DNA of 64,000 nt from Nitrospiria bacterium (lineage in GTDB: Bacteria > Nitrospirota > UBA9217): NCBI GenBank assembly GCA_919902495.1, contig CAKKRC010000038.1:18586-82585 (forward strand), read 5' to 3'. How positions within the stretch are numbered: position 1 is the stretch's first letter; each line of letters starts with the position of its first letter. The translations under genes and the position numbers were made by a program. The notes under the pieces were generated by a model. That model saw only the letters and a program-made list of their open reading frames with translations. It was not told the DNA's origin and made no database searches. This document shows, in pieces, positions 55,272-64,000 of the stretch.

Positions 55272-55292
55272 TTATTAAAGGAGGTCATCAGT

Positions 55293-55664
55293 TTGGATAC
55301 CGCATCGATCGTTCTGTTAAGCCTGTTCGGCATCTATATGCTCATCAAGTTCCTCGGTTTCCTGGGCCGTCTCGGGATCAAGCAGGTCCCGCCGAGCGTC
55401 CTCGACCAGATGAAGGGTATCACCCTGCTCGATACGCGGACGGACAAGGAATACAAACAGGGCCATATCCCCGGCGCCATCCATATTCCCCTCAGCGACA
55501 TCGGGACCAGGGCCAAGAAGCTCCGGAAGGACAAGGAGATGGTGGTCTACTGCCAGAACGGGAACCGGAGCATCTGGGCCATCAAGCGCCTCATGGGCAT
55601 GGGATTCACCAAACTCCATAATCTGAAGGGCGGGTACGGTGCCTGGAAGCGATCACATCGCTGA
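55293..55664 (+). CDS. membrane-anchored rhodanese-like protein
   Basis: 123 residues. The start is TTG at 55293, supported by a perfect AAAGGAGGT eight bases upstream. One N-terminal helix (5-25) anchors a single rhodanese domain: LLDTRTDKEYKQGHIPGAIHIPL and the active-site loop with C87 in YCQNGNRS. It may transfer sulfur or sense thiols at the membrane. The 3' end overlaps the glycosylase gene by 26 bases. Confidence 0.88.
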   Translation: MDTASIVLLSLFGIYMLIKFLGFLGRLGIKQVPPSVLDQMKGITLLDTRTDKEYKQGHIPGAIHIPLSDIGTRAKKLRKDKEMVVYCQNGNRSIWAIKRLMGMGFTKLHNLKGGYGAWKRSHR

Positions 55665-56292
55665 GCTCAGGAAGGACTATCGGAAGAAGCGGCGGGCCAT
55701 TGAGCAGCGGCTCGCGGAGTTCCGGGCGGTCTACGATCAGGGCGATCACGCGATCTTCGAGGAGCTTTGTTTCTGCATCCTGACCGCCGGCAGCAGTGCG
55801 CGGATGGGCATGCGCACGATCGCGGCGCTCCGGGACATCCTCCTGACCGGCACGGAGAAGGACCTCCAGGCACGGGCGGGAGAACACCGGGTCCGGTTCT
55901 GGCGGCTGAGGCCGTCGTACATTTACCGCACGCGAGAACATTTGAAGGAAGCCTGCGGCCTGAAGCTTCGGGAACTTCTGGATTCCTTTCTGGACCCTCA
56001 GGAACGCCGCGACTTCTTCGCGAAGAACAAGGCGATCAAGGGGCTTGGCTACAAGGAGTCCAGCCACTTTTTGCGGAACATCGGCTTTCGGGGATATGCG
56101 ATCCTGGACAAACATATCGTGAACAGCCTTCGGGAGATGGGTGTGATCAGCAAGAGTCTCAAACCAAATACACGGAAGGGATATCTGAACATCGAAAAGA
56201 AGCTCGCCGCGTTCGCCGGCGAGATCGGCATCGACATGGACCACCTGGACCTCCTCCTGTGGTCGAGAAAAACGGGAGAGATACTTAAATAG
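55639..56292 (+). CDS. Ogg2-like 8-oxoguanine DNA glycosylase/AP lyase
   Basis: 217 residues, GTG start at 55639 inside the rhodanese gene. The helix-hairpin-helix core has IKGLGYKESSHFLRNIGF with catalytic K139 and AILDKHI with D157, the Ogg2/archaeal Ogg signature. It removes oxidised guanine from DNA. No 4Fe-4S cluster cysteines at the C terminus, as expected for this group. Coupled to the rhodanese gene by overlap. Confidence 0.88.
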   Translation: MPGSDHIAELRKDYRKKRRAIEQRLAEFRAVYDQGDHAIFEELCFCILTAGSSARMGMRTIAALRDILLTGTEKDLQARAGEHRVRFWRLRPSYIYRTREHLKEACGLKLRELLDSFLDPQERRDFFAKNKAIKGLGYKESSHFLRNIGFRGYAILDKHIVNSLREMGVISKSLKPNTRKGYLNIEKKLAAFAGEIGIDMDHLDLLLWSRKTGEILK

Positions 56293-56429
56293 ATTTCGGA
56301 ATGCGGATTGCGGAATGAAAAGCCTGTTGTTGGTAGCCGCAGGCTTCAGCCTGCGTTTCGACGACAGGTCCGGTCTTGCTTCATAAATGCAAGAGAGGCC
56401 CGTTTGATCAGACGCATACGAGGCAACCA

Positions 56430-56726
56430 GTGAGTGACAAGGGTCTGAAAAAAGCAGTCATTATAGGAGCGGCCATCGGAGCGGTCGTGACGCTCGGCGC
56501 CGCGATCTCCATGGATTACTTCCTGTCCAGTTCCCTGCAAGGGACCTGGCGTGATGCGGCGGTCAAGGACGTGACCAAGATGTTCGGACCGGCATGCGGT
56601 CAGAACTGGTACGCCGTCACCCTGGTCCTCGTTGCCGTCATGACATTTCTCGCCGGTTTCGGCGCCGTCCTTGGCGCCGTGGCGGGTACCATCATGAACC
56701 GGTTCTTCAAACTCCTGCTGAAGTGA
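56430..56726 (+). CDS. small two-helix membrane protein
   Basis: 98 residues from GTG 56430 (VSDKGLKKAV), preceded by GAGG. Two membrane helices (about 7-28 and 62-85) enclose a short loop with Cys (FGPACGQNWY). No family is recognised. Upstream is a short repeat region (GCGGATTGCGG words and CGCAGGCTTCAGCCTGCG, 56335-56355). Confidence 0.6.
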   Translation: MSDKGLKKAVIIGAAIGAVVTLGAAISMDYFLSSSLQGTWRDAAVKDVTKMFGPACGQNWYAVTLVLVAVMTFLAGFGAVLGAVAGTIMNRFFKLLLK

Positions 56727-56815
56727 CCTCACCATTGCTGACAGGATGGAAAACTATTGAAATAGTTAATGAAAAACACATTATAAACAAATATAGTTGT
56801 TGAGAATTTATTTTC

Positions 56816-56843
56816 TTGACATTTCGGGCATTTTAACTATTAT
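56816..56843 (+). promoter_or_regulatory. sigma-70-like promoter of the cytochrome cluster
   Basis: TTGACA (56816-56821), 16-base spacer, TATTAT (56838-56843). It precedes an unusually long leader. Confidence 0.7.
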
Positions 56844-56906
56844 GGTAACCATGGCAGACCATATTATGAAGATCGTGATGAAAAAAGATTAGAAACCAAC
56901 ACCATT

Positions 56907-57065
56907 ATGAGCGTAAACACTCAATATTTCAAGAGAGGTATATCAATCATAGGATATGAGTTGTCCAATACATTGATATGTATTGGTAAATTTATTATCG
57001 GCATGGTGGTATATATATTGCATTTTTTACTAATCGGGCTAAGATTGTGCGGCATCAATGCATAG
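56907..57065 (+). CDS. possible 52-residue hydrophobic protein in the cytochrome leader
   Basis: Reads MSVNTQYFKRGISIIGYEL, then SNTLICIGKFIIGMVVYI and LHFLLIGLRLCGINA before TAG at 57063. One strong membrane helix (about 26-46) with basic residues before it. The Shine-Dalgarno is weak. It may be a small membrane protein or a leader peptide for the cytochrome operon. Confidence 0.35.
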   Translation: MSVNTQYFKRGISIIGYELSNTLICIGKFIIGMVVYILHFLLIGLRLCGINA

Positions 57066-57108
57066 TGCCATTTAGTAAATAAAATGATTTATTATCAAGG
57101 AGTTGAAA

Positions 57109-57936
57109 ATGGGATTTAGGCCACATTCATCAACCTTAAGCAGGATAATAACTTTCTTGGTCATAATCATGTGTGTTTTTGCTGGTCCAGCGCTGGCAGG
57201 TACCAGCATCATCGGCAGCAAACATGATTTCTCCTTTGGTTCCACGGGTTCTCAGTTCTCCGGCCAGTTCCAGATCGGAGCGCCTACGGACTTCGGGACG
57301 CTCATCGATGAGATCTGTGTCTTTTGCCACACCCCTCATGGAGCATCAACCGATGCGCAGACCGGCACTCTTCTCTGGAACAGGATAAGTTCTCCTCCCT
57401 CAGGCTACACCTACAAGACCTACTCAAGCGGTTCCATGACCATTCCCGCGCCGGACAGCTTGAACAGCGGAAAGCCCACCGGCATAAGCATGATGTGCAT
57501 GAGCTGTCATGACGGGGTCACCTCCATTGCGGTGAACATTGGGAACAATCCCATTACACCCACCCTCTTGAACGCTCCCGGCCCGGGCAATCCTCAGGTG
57601 TCGATCGATCAATTCAGCATCCTTCCCATGCCGGGCGCCATCGGCAATATCTATAATGGAGGGGTCGTTGGCTGGGGCGCCAATATCGGTAATGCAAATC
57701 CTGGAGTCGGCACTACGATAGACCTGAGCAACGACCATCCGATCTCGTTCGAGTGGCCTACGGGCAAGGCAGGGCTTGAGGCGTCTCCCACAAATGCCGC
57801 CTTGAGACTGTTCGGTGCTTCCGGCCTGCGGATCGAGTGCGCCACCTGCCACTTGGTGCACAATCCGTCCACAGAGCCGTTCCTGGCGATGAGCAATTCG
57901 CAGAGTCTGATGTGCAGGGCCTGTCACATAAAATAG
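57109..57936 (+). CDS. periplasmic tetraheme c-type cytochrome
   Basis: 275 residues from ATG 57109 with AAGGAG upstream. Signal peptide to about residue 31 (GPALAG). Heme sites: CVFCH, CMSCH, CATCH and CRACH. Spacing and the motifs FCHTPHG and CHDGVTS are typical of cytochrome c family proteins with the doubled CxxCH modules seen in iron-reducing and related bacteria. It is the first of three exported proteins that probably form an electron-transfer set. Confidence 0.9.
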   Translation: MGFRPHSSTLSRIITFLVIIMCVFAGPALAGTSIIGSKHDFSFGSTGSQFSGQFQIGAPTDFGTLIDEICVFCHTPHGASTDAQTGTLLWNRISSPPSGYTYKTYSSGSMTIPAPDSLNSGKPTGISMMCMSCHDGVTSIAVNIGNNPITPTLLNAPGPGNPQVSIDQFSILPMPGAIGNIYNGGVVGWGANIGNANPGVGTTIDLSNDHPISFEWPTGKAGLEASPTNAALRLFGASGLRIECATCHLVHNPSTEPFLAMSNSQSLMCRACHIK

Positions 57937-58004
57937 GAGCAAACCTGGGTGCTTCGGTATCGGGTATTTTTCATCATAACGTGCATGTGATCTCGGAGGT
58001 GGGT

Positions 58005-60818
58005 ATGAAGATCTTGAAGCTGTCAATATTTCTCGTCATGGCTGTCCTGGTCATGGCCGGTGCTGTTTCTGCGGCACCCGCGCGGATCGCCTCCATCACC
58101 GACCACATCGACGGCCCGGTCCGGGTCGCTGTCGACTCGCAGGGAAATATCTTCGTTGCCCAGTCCGCGAAAAACACTGTTGTCATCTATACCAGCGACG
58201 GCAAGTTTCAGCGTTCCTTCTCCGTGCCCTATCCCGTCGGCATAGCCGTTGACGCCTCCGGGACCATCTATGTCGGTTCCGGCGCTTCGGGAAAGAAGGA
58301 TGGCCACAAGAACGCGGTGTATGTGTTCACCCCCGACCTCGTCCAGTCCGGTCTCCTCGGAAGCGGCGCGGGCGAGGTCGGCTATCCGAATGATATCGCC
58401 GTCGGTACGGACGGAAAAGTGTATGTGGCCGATACGCAGAACCATGTGGTGAAGGTATTCGATACTGCGACGGGCGCCAGTTTCTCCTTCGGCGGTTTCG
58501 GCAGCGCAAGCGGTCAGTTCAAGCTGCCGAAGGCTGTTGCCGTGAATGATGCGGCCGGTGAGATCGTTGTCGCCGATTCCCTCGTTTTTCAGGTTTTTAA
58601 TAAGACCGGTCAGTTCCTCCGCTCGTTCGGCCAATTAGGCAATCTGAACGGCCCGATCGCTTCGCCCAGCGGCATCGCCGTTGACAGCGCGGGTCTTCTC
58701 TACGTGACCGACTCCGTACAGAACGTCGTGCATATCCTGAACCCGTCGGACGGCACTCCGGCCGGGACAGGCGTACTTTATGATCCGGCCAAGCCTTTGT
58801 ACAATCCCATGGGTGTTGCGGTCAGCAAGAACGGGCTCCTCTATGTCGTCTCGTTCCGCGGCGAAGGGAACAAAGGCCGCATCGATGTCTATGCCCTTGA
58901 CGGCTACGTGACCATGGCCGTTGATCCGCTTTCCCTGACCTTTATCGGCACGCAGCATGCCGGCAATCCCGATCCCCAGACCATCGTGCTCTCGAACACC
59001 GGAAGCGGGACCCTGAACTGGAGCGCAACAGCCGACCAGGCGTGGATCTATCTCGGTAAGCAGGACCCGGTCGGCCCCAAGAGCGCGGGCGGCCTTGCGG
59101 TCGGCGTGAACATCTCGACCTTTAGCGTCGGGACCTATACCGGAACGATAACGATCGACTCGGGGTTCGGCCAGAAACAGGTGGTCGGCGTGACGCTCAG
59201 CGTCGTGCAGCCTCCCATTTTGAACATCAGCAACGGGTGGCTGACCTTCACCTCCAAGAAGGGGACGGTCCCGGCAGCGCAGGGGATCACGCTTGGGATC
59301 GACAACCTGAATGGACCGGTAACGTGGGGCATCGCGTCGGATTCGCCCTCCTGGCTCACGGTCTCCCCGGCATCGGGGACGATCTCCGCCTCCGCGGTGA
59401 CGGGGGCGGCAGCGGTCTCCGTGAACACTACGAGCCTGAAGGTCGGCTCCTATTCCGGGCTTCTGACCGTGACCGCGCCCGGAGCCATCGGGACCGGCAG
59501 CAAGGTTACGGTGGACCTCACGATCACGCCTTCCACGAAGATCAATGTGAACACGAACCGGTCTGATGCGAAGTTCTCGCTCAGCGGTCCGGCCAGCTAT
59601 ACCGGCAGCGGCGCTGCTTGGAGCGTTGAGGATGTCCCCGCCGGAGATTACACGGTGACCTTTGACGCGGTCCCCGGCTATAAGAAGCCCCTGCCGCAGG
59701 CCAAGTCCCTGGCCGGTGACGGAGTGGTGACGTTCAGCGGCAATTATGCCTCGTGGCAGGAACTCGCCGCGAGGAGGAACATCGTCACTGCCAAGGGACC
59801 AGGCGTGAAGAACGACGCCCTGGTGAAGGCCTATAAGAACAACGGGAACCCGGTCGCATTCGACCTCGTCGCGCTCGCCACCCGCTTCGGCGCCAATGTT
59901 GCGGTCGGCGATATCGACGGCGACGGCGCAGCCGAACTCATCGTCGGAGCGGGCGACGGCGCGGCCAACCCCGCGACGGTGCGCGTGTTCAAGAGCGACA
60001 AGACCCAGGTCCTTGAGTTCGTGCCGTTCGGGACCATGAACGGCGTCCGGGTGGCGGCAGCCGACCTGAACGGCGACGGCAGTGCGGAGATCATCGTGTC
60101 CCCGGCTGGCGGTGCCGACAATGCGGGCAAGGTGTCGGTGTACACCTTTGATGCAGGTTCGAAGAAAATGGTCGCCACGGGCATCGAGTTCACCGCATAT
60201 ACCTATGCCTACGGAGCGAACATCGCAGTAGCCGACATAGATGGGACCGGGAAGCCGGTGATCGTCACTGCGCCGGGATCAGGCAAGCAGAATCCGGCCC
60301 TGGTCAAGCTCTGGAAGCTGGACACCACGCAGCAGGTCGGCAGCTGGACGGCCACGCTGCTGAAAGACATCTCTCTGGGCGGGGCATACGGTGCAACGGT
60401 CGCTTCGGGCGATGTTGACGGAGATGGCAGGGATGAGGTCATCGTCGGGACGAGCGGCGACCATGCCATGATCACGATCATCAAGGCCGACGGGTCCCGC
60501 ACGGGCTTCAAGGCATTCGACAAGCACGGGGTCAATGTGGCCGCGGCTGACCTGGACGGCGACGGCATTGCCGAGATCATTGCCGGCCAGGGATCGAGCG
60601 TCCTGGCGCAGGGGACGTCGGACGGCCGGAGCGCAGAGGACGGCAAACAGGGCAGGAAGAAGGACGGCAAGGAGAAGGACGCGGAGTACAGCGATGCCGA
60701 CCAGGAGCGCGGCGTGGTACGGGTGTTTGGCGCCTCCGGCACGCTGAGCTTTGTCATTGCCCCGTTCGAAGGGGCGCAGGAAGGCATCAATGTGGCGGTT
60801 GGCGAGCTTGGATTATAA
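58005..60818 (+). CDS. secreted NHL beta-propeller / FG-GAP protein
   Basis: 937 residues from ATG 58005 with GGAGGTGGG upstream. Signal peptide to about 25 (VSAAP). NHL-type repeats (about 30-305: GPVRVAVDSQGNIFVAQS, GYPNDIAVGTDGKVYVADT, SPSGIAVDSAGLLYVTDS). Two BACON-like beta domains (about 310-410 and 415-510). Then five FG-GAP/VCBS repeats with D-x-D-G-D-G calcium-type motifs (VAVGDIDGDGAAELIVG, VASGDVDGDGRDEVIVG, VAAADLDGDGIAEIIAG). A Lys/Asp-rich insert is near 870-895. It may hold the neighbouring cytochromes at the surface; this is inferred from location. Confidence 0.88.
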   Translation: MKILKLSIFLVMAVLVMAGAVSAAPARIASITDHIDGPVRVAVDSQGNIFVAQSAKNTVVIYTSDGKFQRSFSVPYPVGIAVDASGTIYVGSGASGKKDGHKNAVYVFTPDLVQSGLLGSGAGEVGYPNDIAVGTDGKVYVADTQNHVVKVFDTATGASFSFGGFGSASGQFKLPKAVAVNDAAGEIVVADSLVFQVFNKTGQFLRSFGQLGNLNGPIASPSGIAVDSAGLLYVTDSVQNVVHILNPSDGTPAGTGVLYDPAKPLYNPMGVAVSKNGLLYVVSFRGEGNKGRIDVYALDGYVTMAVDPLSLTFIGTQHAGNPDPQTIVLSNTGSGTLNWSATADQAWIYLGKQDPVGPKSAGGLAVGVNISTFSVGTYTGTITIDSGFGQKQVVGVTLSVVQPPILNISNGWLTFTSKKGTVPAAQGITLGIDNLNGPVTWGIASDSPSWLTVSPASGTISASAVTGAAAVSVNTTSLKVGSYSGLLTVTAPGAIGTGSKVTVDLTITPSTKINVNTNRSDAKFSLSGPASYTGSGAAWSVEDVPAGDYTVTFDAVPGYKKPLPQAKSLAGDGVVTFSGNYASWQELAARRNIVTAKGPGVKNDALVKAYKNNGNPVAFDLVALATRFGANVAVGDIDGDGAAELIVGAGDGAANPATVRVFKSDKTQVLEFVPFGTMNGVRVAAADLNGDGSAEIIVSPAGGADNAGKVSVYTFDAGSKKMVATGIEFTAYTYAYGANIAVADIDGTGKPVIVTAPGSGKQNPALVKLWKLDTTQQVGSWTATLLKDISLGGAYGATVASGDVDGDGRDEVIVGTSGDHAMITIIKADGSRTGFKAFDKHGVNVAAADLDGDGIAEIIAGQGSSVLAQGTSDGRSAEDGKQGRKKDGKEKDAEYSDADQERGVVRVFGASGTLSFVIAPFEGAQEGINVAVGELGL

Positions 60819-60861
60819 GATGATAATTCAGAGGCGTATTCGGCAAGAAGGAGCGGGGACC

Positions 60862-63800
60862 ATGAAGAGATATATCTTACTCATGACAGCAATACTGATG
60901 GCGCTGATCGGCATGTTCACTGCCGCGCAGAACGCATTCGCCGTCGATCCACCGCATAACGGGCAGAATTCTCTGAACATGCCGATTACCTGCACCTCGT
61001 GCCATTACGACACAGCAGGCCCCACGCCTTCCTGGGCCACTCAGCCGACGACGACCGACGAGACCTTCTACAATAACCTCTGTACGAGCTGTCACATGCC
61101 GTCGCAGATGACCGACAGCAGGTATGTCGTCAAGACCCATTCCAGTCAGAACTCGTCGGGCAATTATGCGGCCTGGACCGTTGAGTGCCGCCGGTGCCAC
61201 AACCCCCACTTGCAGGACCAGGTCAGCAGCTATCCCACGGACTCGACCGCAATCCTGGCCACCGGTACGATCGTTTCGTACGCCCAGGTGCCCGTGGCAT
61301 CGGCTCAATCGACCATTGTCGTCTCCGCCGGTCTGACGCCGAACGCGTGGGTCGATCATATCCTTGTCCCGAACATCTCCTATCCGACAAAAATGTACCA
61401 CATCAGATCGAATACGAATAATTCGATCACCGTATCGGGCGCCATTGACGGCAGGTACGCCAGGGCTACAGTCCCTCCCACCATTTATGTGATCAAGACC
61501 GGAACGATGGTGATCGGCCAGCTCCAGACGCCCAGCGGCATAGCTTCGACCGTGAAGTTCTTCACGAACAATCCCACTCAATTGAATTCCTATGCTTCGA
61601 GCACAGACCCCGGGAACGTGACCGGCATCTGCCAGGTCTGCCATACCCAGACGAAGTCGTTCAACCGCACGAATGTCACCGGTTCGATCCAGGCAGGGCT
61701 CACCCATCCGGTGGTCGGCACCCAGGTCTGTACGGGCTGCCACATCCACACCGAGGGCTTCAAGGGCGAGTGCAATGCCTGCCACGGGTACCCGCCGGAC
61801 AGCACCGCGACGCTCATATTCAAGAACAAGACAGGCGCCACCGTGACCTCGGATTCCGGCGCCGGACCCGGCGCCCATGCGACGCACGTGGACACGGTGA
61901 AGCTTGTCTGCGCCAATTGTCATGCCAATGGCATGCTTTCCGGCGCCACTGCCGGTGACGATAATATCAACATCGGCTTCAATTGGAACGGTGACACGAA
62001 CGGGAACTATGACGGAAAGGCCAGTCGGACCGTCTATCCCTACACCCCGCCGGTCACCACGGGAAATACGTACCTCTGCTCGAATCTCTACTGCCACAGC
62101 TCTGGCCAGGGCTCGACCTCTCTTAATGCCACGCCTGTATATAAACAACCGAAGTGGAATGATCCCTCAACAGGCGCGTGCGGCACATGCCACGGCAAGA
62201 CGGTTGCCACATTGACGACGGGTAACCATGCGCAGCATCTGGGCGCTACCACGCTCGTTGCCGGTTGCGCCGAGTGCCATGCGGGCGCTGCGAACGACGC
62301 GTCATCGTACGATTCGACCAATCATATCAACAGGCTGATCGATGTGGCGAACGGCTATACGGCAGCCGGGACAGCCGGCAATGGGTATGGGTCGTGCAAT
62401 GCGGCAGCCTGCCACGGCAGCGGCACGCCCCAGTGGGGCATGAACACCACGGGCATGGACACGTGTACGCTTTGCCACGGCACTCCCACCGCCGGCACCC
62501 TTGGTTCCTCTGCATCCATCAGTATTGCGCCGCCGTTCGATACCGCGCGAAGCTCAACGAGCCCGACGGTCGGCGCCCACCAGGCACATTTAAGAACGGG
62601 GAACATCTCGTCAGCAGTACCGTGTCAGGAATGTCACATCGTTCCGACTACGATCGATCAGGCAGGACATATTAAGGATGGTACACCGGGTGTTGCCGAG
62701 GTCGTCTTCACGGGGGCCGACAGGGCTAATTTCAATGGTGCAACACCGAACTATGCAGCGGGGACCTGTTCGACTACCTACTGTCACGGCGCGAAGATGC
62801 CCAAGACCACGACAACAGGCGCGGACATCACCCCGTCGTGGGGTGACACGAACTACATCAACGGTACAGCTTCCCATGACTGCGCCATGTGTCACGGATA
62901 CCCGCCGTCACCGAACGTGATATCAGCTCACGGAACGACAGCCGTACCGGTCGCGCCAACCACCTGCACGAACTGCCATAGCCACACGATGGCATCGGGT
63001 ACCGGCTTCTATAATATAAACCTCCACATCAACAAGGTCCTGGAAGTAAGCGGCTGCAACGGCTGCCATGGTCAGGGAGGACCGACAGGTGCTCCGATCT
63101 CGCTCCTGAGCGAGTTGGTGACGCCGTCCACGCATTTAGGCCAGACCGTTGTCGGCGCACACAACCGGCACGTGACCTCCACGGAACTGAACTATACCTG
63201 TCAGGTCTGCCACGCCGGACACACCATGCCGGCGCTCGACACCGTTCTCACCATGTCTTTCAGTGGTTCCCTTGCGGCAGGCGGTACCTATGATGGTAAG
63301 ACGCTTCAGCCTCCTTATTCCTATAGCGCAAATGTGACCCTGGGTACACCGTTAACTCTGGATTGTAACAACCTCTATTGCCATAGCTCCGGCCAGTCGG
63401 CAACCGGCGGCGCGGTCCCAACCTACGCGAACCCGAATTGGGAATCGTCGGTCATGGATTGCGGCTCCTGCCATAACAACATGGACAGCAATTCATCAGC
63501 CCCGGGCAGCCACGTACAGCATGCCCAGACCTCAGGCATCGCCTGCGCGACCTGCCACAACGGCTACACCGAGACCACGACCGGGGCGACGCACGTTGAC
63601 CGGACCGTCAACGTGAACTTCAGCGGTCCAGGCGCAGGCTCGTTCTATACGGGCGGCACGACGTCGGGCGACCACGCCGTGGGCGGCGGATACGGCCGGT
63701 GCCAGACCTCGGCCTGCCACAGCTCGGGCCAGAACGAGACCACGGGTGCGGCAACGCCCCTGTCCTACGGGACCCCGACCTGGGGCACGACCTTGGCGTG

Positions 63801-64000
63801 CAACAGCTGCCATCGCGACATGGATACGGACATCGCAGCTTCGGGCAGCCACCGGATGCATGCCCAGACCGAGCAGATCTCCTGTGCCTCGTGCCACAAC
63901 GGCTACACAGAGACCACGACGGCAGCGGGAACGCACAACAACGGCTCGATCAACCTGAGCTTCATTACCGGCATTTCGCCGACCACGGGCTACTCGCAGG
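60862..64000 (+). CDS. giant multiheme c-type cytochrome, at least 24 hemes (C-terminal part outside window)
   Basis: 1046 complete codons, open at the window end. ATG 60862 follows GAGCGGGG. Signal peptide ends near AQNAFA. I count 24 heme motifs: 19 CxxCH and five CxxxxCH (CSNLYCH, CNAAACH, CSTTYCH, CNNLYCH, CQTSACH). The alternation of CxxxxCH with a downstream CxxCH is the GSu_C4xC__C2xCH arrangement known from Geobacter. The unit YCHSSGQ - CGTCH/CGSCH - CAxCH/CATCH recurs with 100-180 residue spacing. It is presumably an outer-surface conduit for extracellular electron transfer. Codon use is like its neighbours. Confidence 0.93.
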   Translation, partial: MKRYILLMTAILMALIGMFTAAQNAFAVDPPHNGQNSLNMPITCTSCHYDTAGPTPSWATQPTTTDETFYNNLCTSCHMPSQMTDSRYVVKTHSSQNSSGNYAAWTVECRRCHNPHLQDQVSSYPTDSTAILATGTIVSYAQVPVASAQSTIVVSAGLTPNAWVDHILVPNISYPTKMYHIRSNTNNSITVSGAIDGRYARATVPPTIYVIKTGTMVIGQLQTPSGIASTVKFFTNNPTQLNSYASSTDPGNVTGICQVCHTQTKSFNRTNVTGSIQAGLTHPVVGTQVCTGCHIHTEGFKGECNACHGYPPDSTATLIFKNKTGATVTSDSGAGPGAHATHVDTVKLVCANCHANGMLSGATAGDDNINIGFNWNGDTNGNYDGKASRTVYPYTPPVTTGNTYLCSNLYCHSSGQGSTSLNATPVYKQPKWNDPSTGACGTCHGKTVATLTTGNHAQHLGATTLVAGCAECHAGAANDASSYDSTNHINRLIDVANGYTAAGTAGNGYGSCNAAACHGSGTPQWGMNTTGMDTCTLCHGTPTAGTLGSSASISIAPPFDTARSSTSPTVGAHQAHLRTGNISSAVPCQECHIVPTTIDQAGHIKDGTPGVAEVVFTGADRANFNGATPNYAAGTCSTTYCHGAKMPKTTTTGADITPSWGDTNYINGTASHDCAMCHGYPPSPNVISAHGTTAVPVAPTTCTNCHSHTMASGTGFYNINLHINKVLEVSGCNGCHGQGGPTGAPISLLSELVTPSTHLGQTVVGAHNRHVTSTELNYTCQVCHAGHTMPALDTVLTMSFSGSLAAGGTYDGKTLQPPYSYSANVTLGTPLTLDCNNLYCHSSGQSATGGAVPTYANPNWESSVMDCGSCHNNMDSNSSAPGSHVQHAQTSGIACATCHNGYTETTTGATHVDRTVNVNFSGPGAGSFYTGGTTSGDHAVGGGYGRCQTSACHSSGQNETTGAATPLSYGTPTWGTTLACNSCHRDMDTDIAASGSHRMHAQTEQISCASCHNGYTETTTAAGTHNNGSINLSFITGISPTTGYSQ

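Larger units (their letters stand above)
56727..57108. other. AT-rich spacer before the cytochrome cluster
   Basis: About 380 bases, much more AT-rich than the rest of the window. It holds a strong promoter (56816-56843) and a small open frame (56907-57065), leaving a leader of about 260 bases before the tetraheme cytochrome gene. No known riboswitch or transporter signature was recognised. Confidence 0.6.

Noticed and set aside
60877..62148. 423-codon minus-strand frame opposite the multiheme cytochrome
   Set aside because: The plus strand has signal peptide and regular heme motifs; the minus frame has none and is Arg/Gly/Val-rich.
60862..64000. Recurrent TGCCAC-type DNA repeats considered as a CRISPR or tandem array
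   Set aside because: They are the codons of heme motifs, spaced irregularly within a single reading frame, with no conserved repeat-spacer structure.

Overview
The window is GC-rich, densely coded DNA from a Gram-negative bacterium. Nitrospirota (Thermodesulfovibrionia-like) or a former deltaproteobacterial group such as Desulfuromonadota/Geobacterales is the best guess. The grounds are multi-PAS sensor kinases, HD-GYP proteins, a class III adenylate cyclase with a metallo-beta-lactamase cyclic-nucleotide phosphodiesterase, NapH-like Fe-S proteins, and a very large c-type cytochrome mixing CxxCH and CxxxxCH heme sites. No rRNA, tRNA, integrase or transposase gene was seen. All calls come from reading the sequence; no database search was possible.

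Layout. 1-5173 (minus): a type II secretion/type IV pilus-like operon (ATPase, inner-membrane platform, pseudopilin, PilM/GspL-like assembly protein, start of a PilO/GspM-like gene). 5464-16966 (minus): signalling genes - a hybrid kinase with five PAS domains, an HD-GYP response regulator, a 1521-residue kinase with seven PAS domains, a lone receiver, and a NarL/NarX-like pair. 17179-21808 (minus): a type IIG restriction-modification gene followed by two toxin-antitoxin-like pairs and two extra copies of its own 3' end. 21946-31209 (plus): a complete trpEGDCFBA operon, interrupted between trpB and trpA by a BrnTA-like pair, a duplicated trpB 3' end and an ankyrin-metacaspase lipoprotein. 31237-36629: a GAF/HD-GYP protein and a cAMP circuit (CRP-type regulator, CHASE2 adenylate cyclase, cAMP phosphodiesterase). 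36753-42321: accD, a DUF362 protein, a nucleotidyltransferase pair, a NapH/NapG-like Fe-S fusion and a DUF3786 protein. 42585-44117: yaeQ, hicBA and a duplicated yaeQ 3' end. 44446-56726: pyruvate kinase, a receiver-PilZ protein, a thioredoxin-like/CcdA pair, alanine dehydrogenase, LysM and envelope proteins, an NtrY-like kinase, a rhodanese, a DNA glycosylase and a small membrane protein. 57109-64000: a tetraheme cytochrome, an NHL/FG-GAP surface protein and the first 1046 codons of a cytochrome with at least 24 heme sites.

Two patterns are not explained by gene content. First, at three unrelated loci (the restriction gene, trpB and yaeQ) small toxin-antitoxin pairs lie directly after a gene and are followed by a second copy of that gene's 3' end, as if the pairs entered with a copied gene end. 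Second, intergenic spacers are filled with hairpin elements whose two arms are built from short near-tandem words. Four of these share the same two termini and form a dispersed family of about 180-220 bp. Related low-complexity repeats also lie in frame inside the restriction gene, trpE, the giant kinase and the NapH-like protein.

Functionally the window joins envelope assembly, c-di-GMP and cAMP signalling, tryptophan synthesis and extracellular electron transfer.
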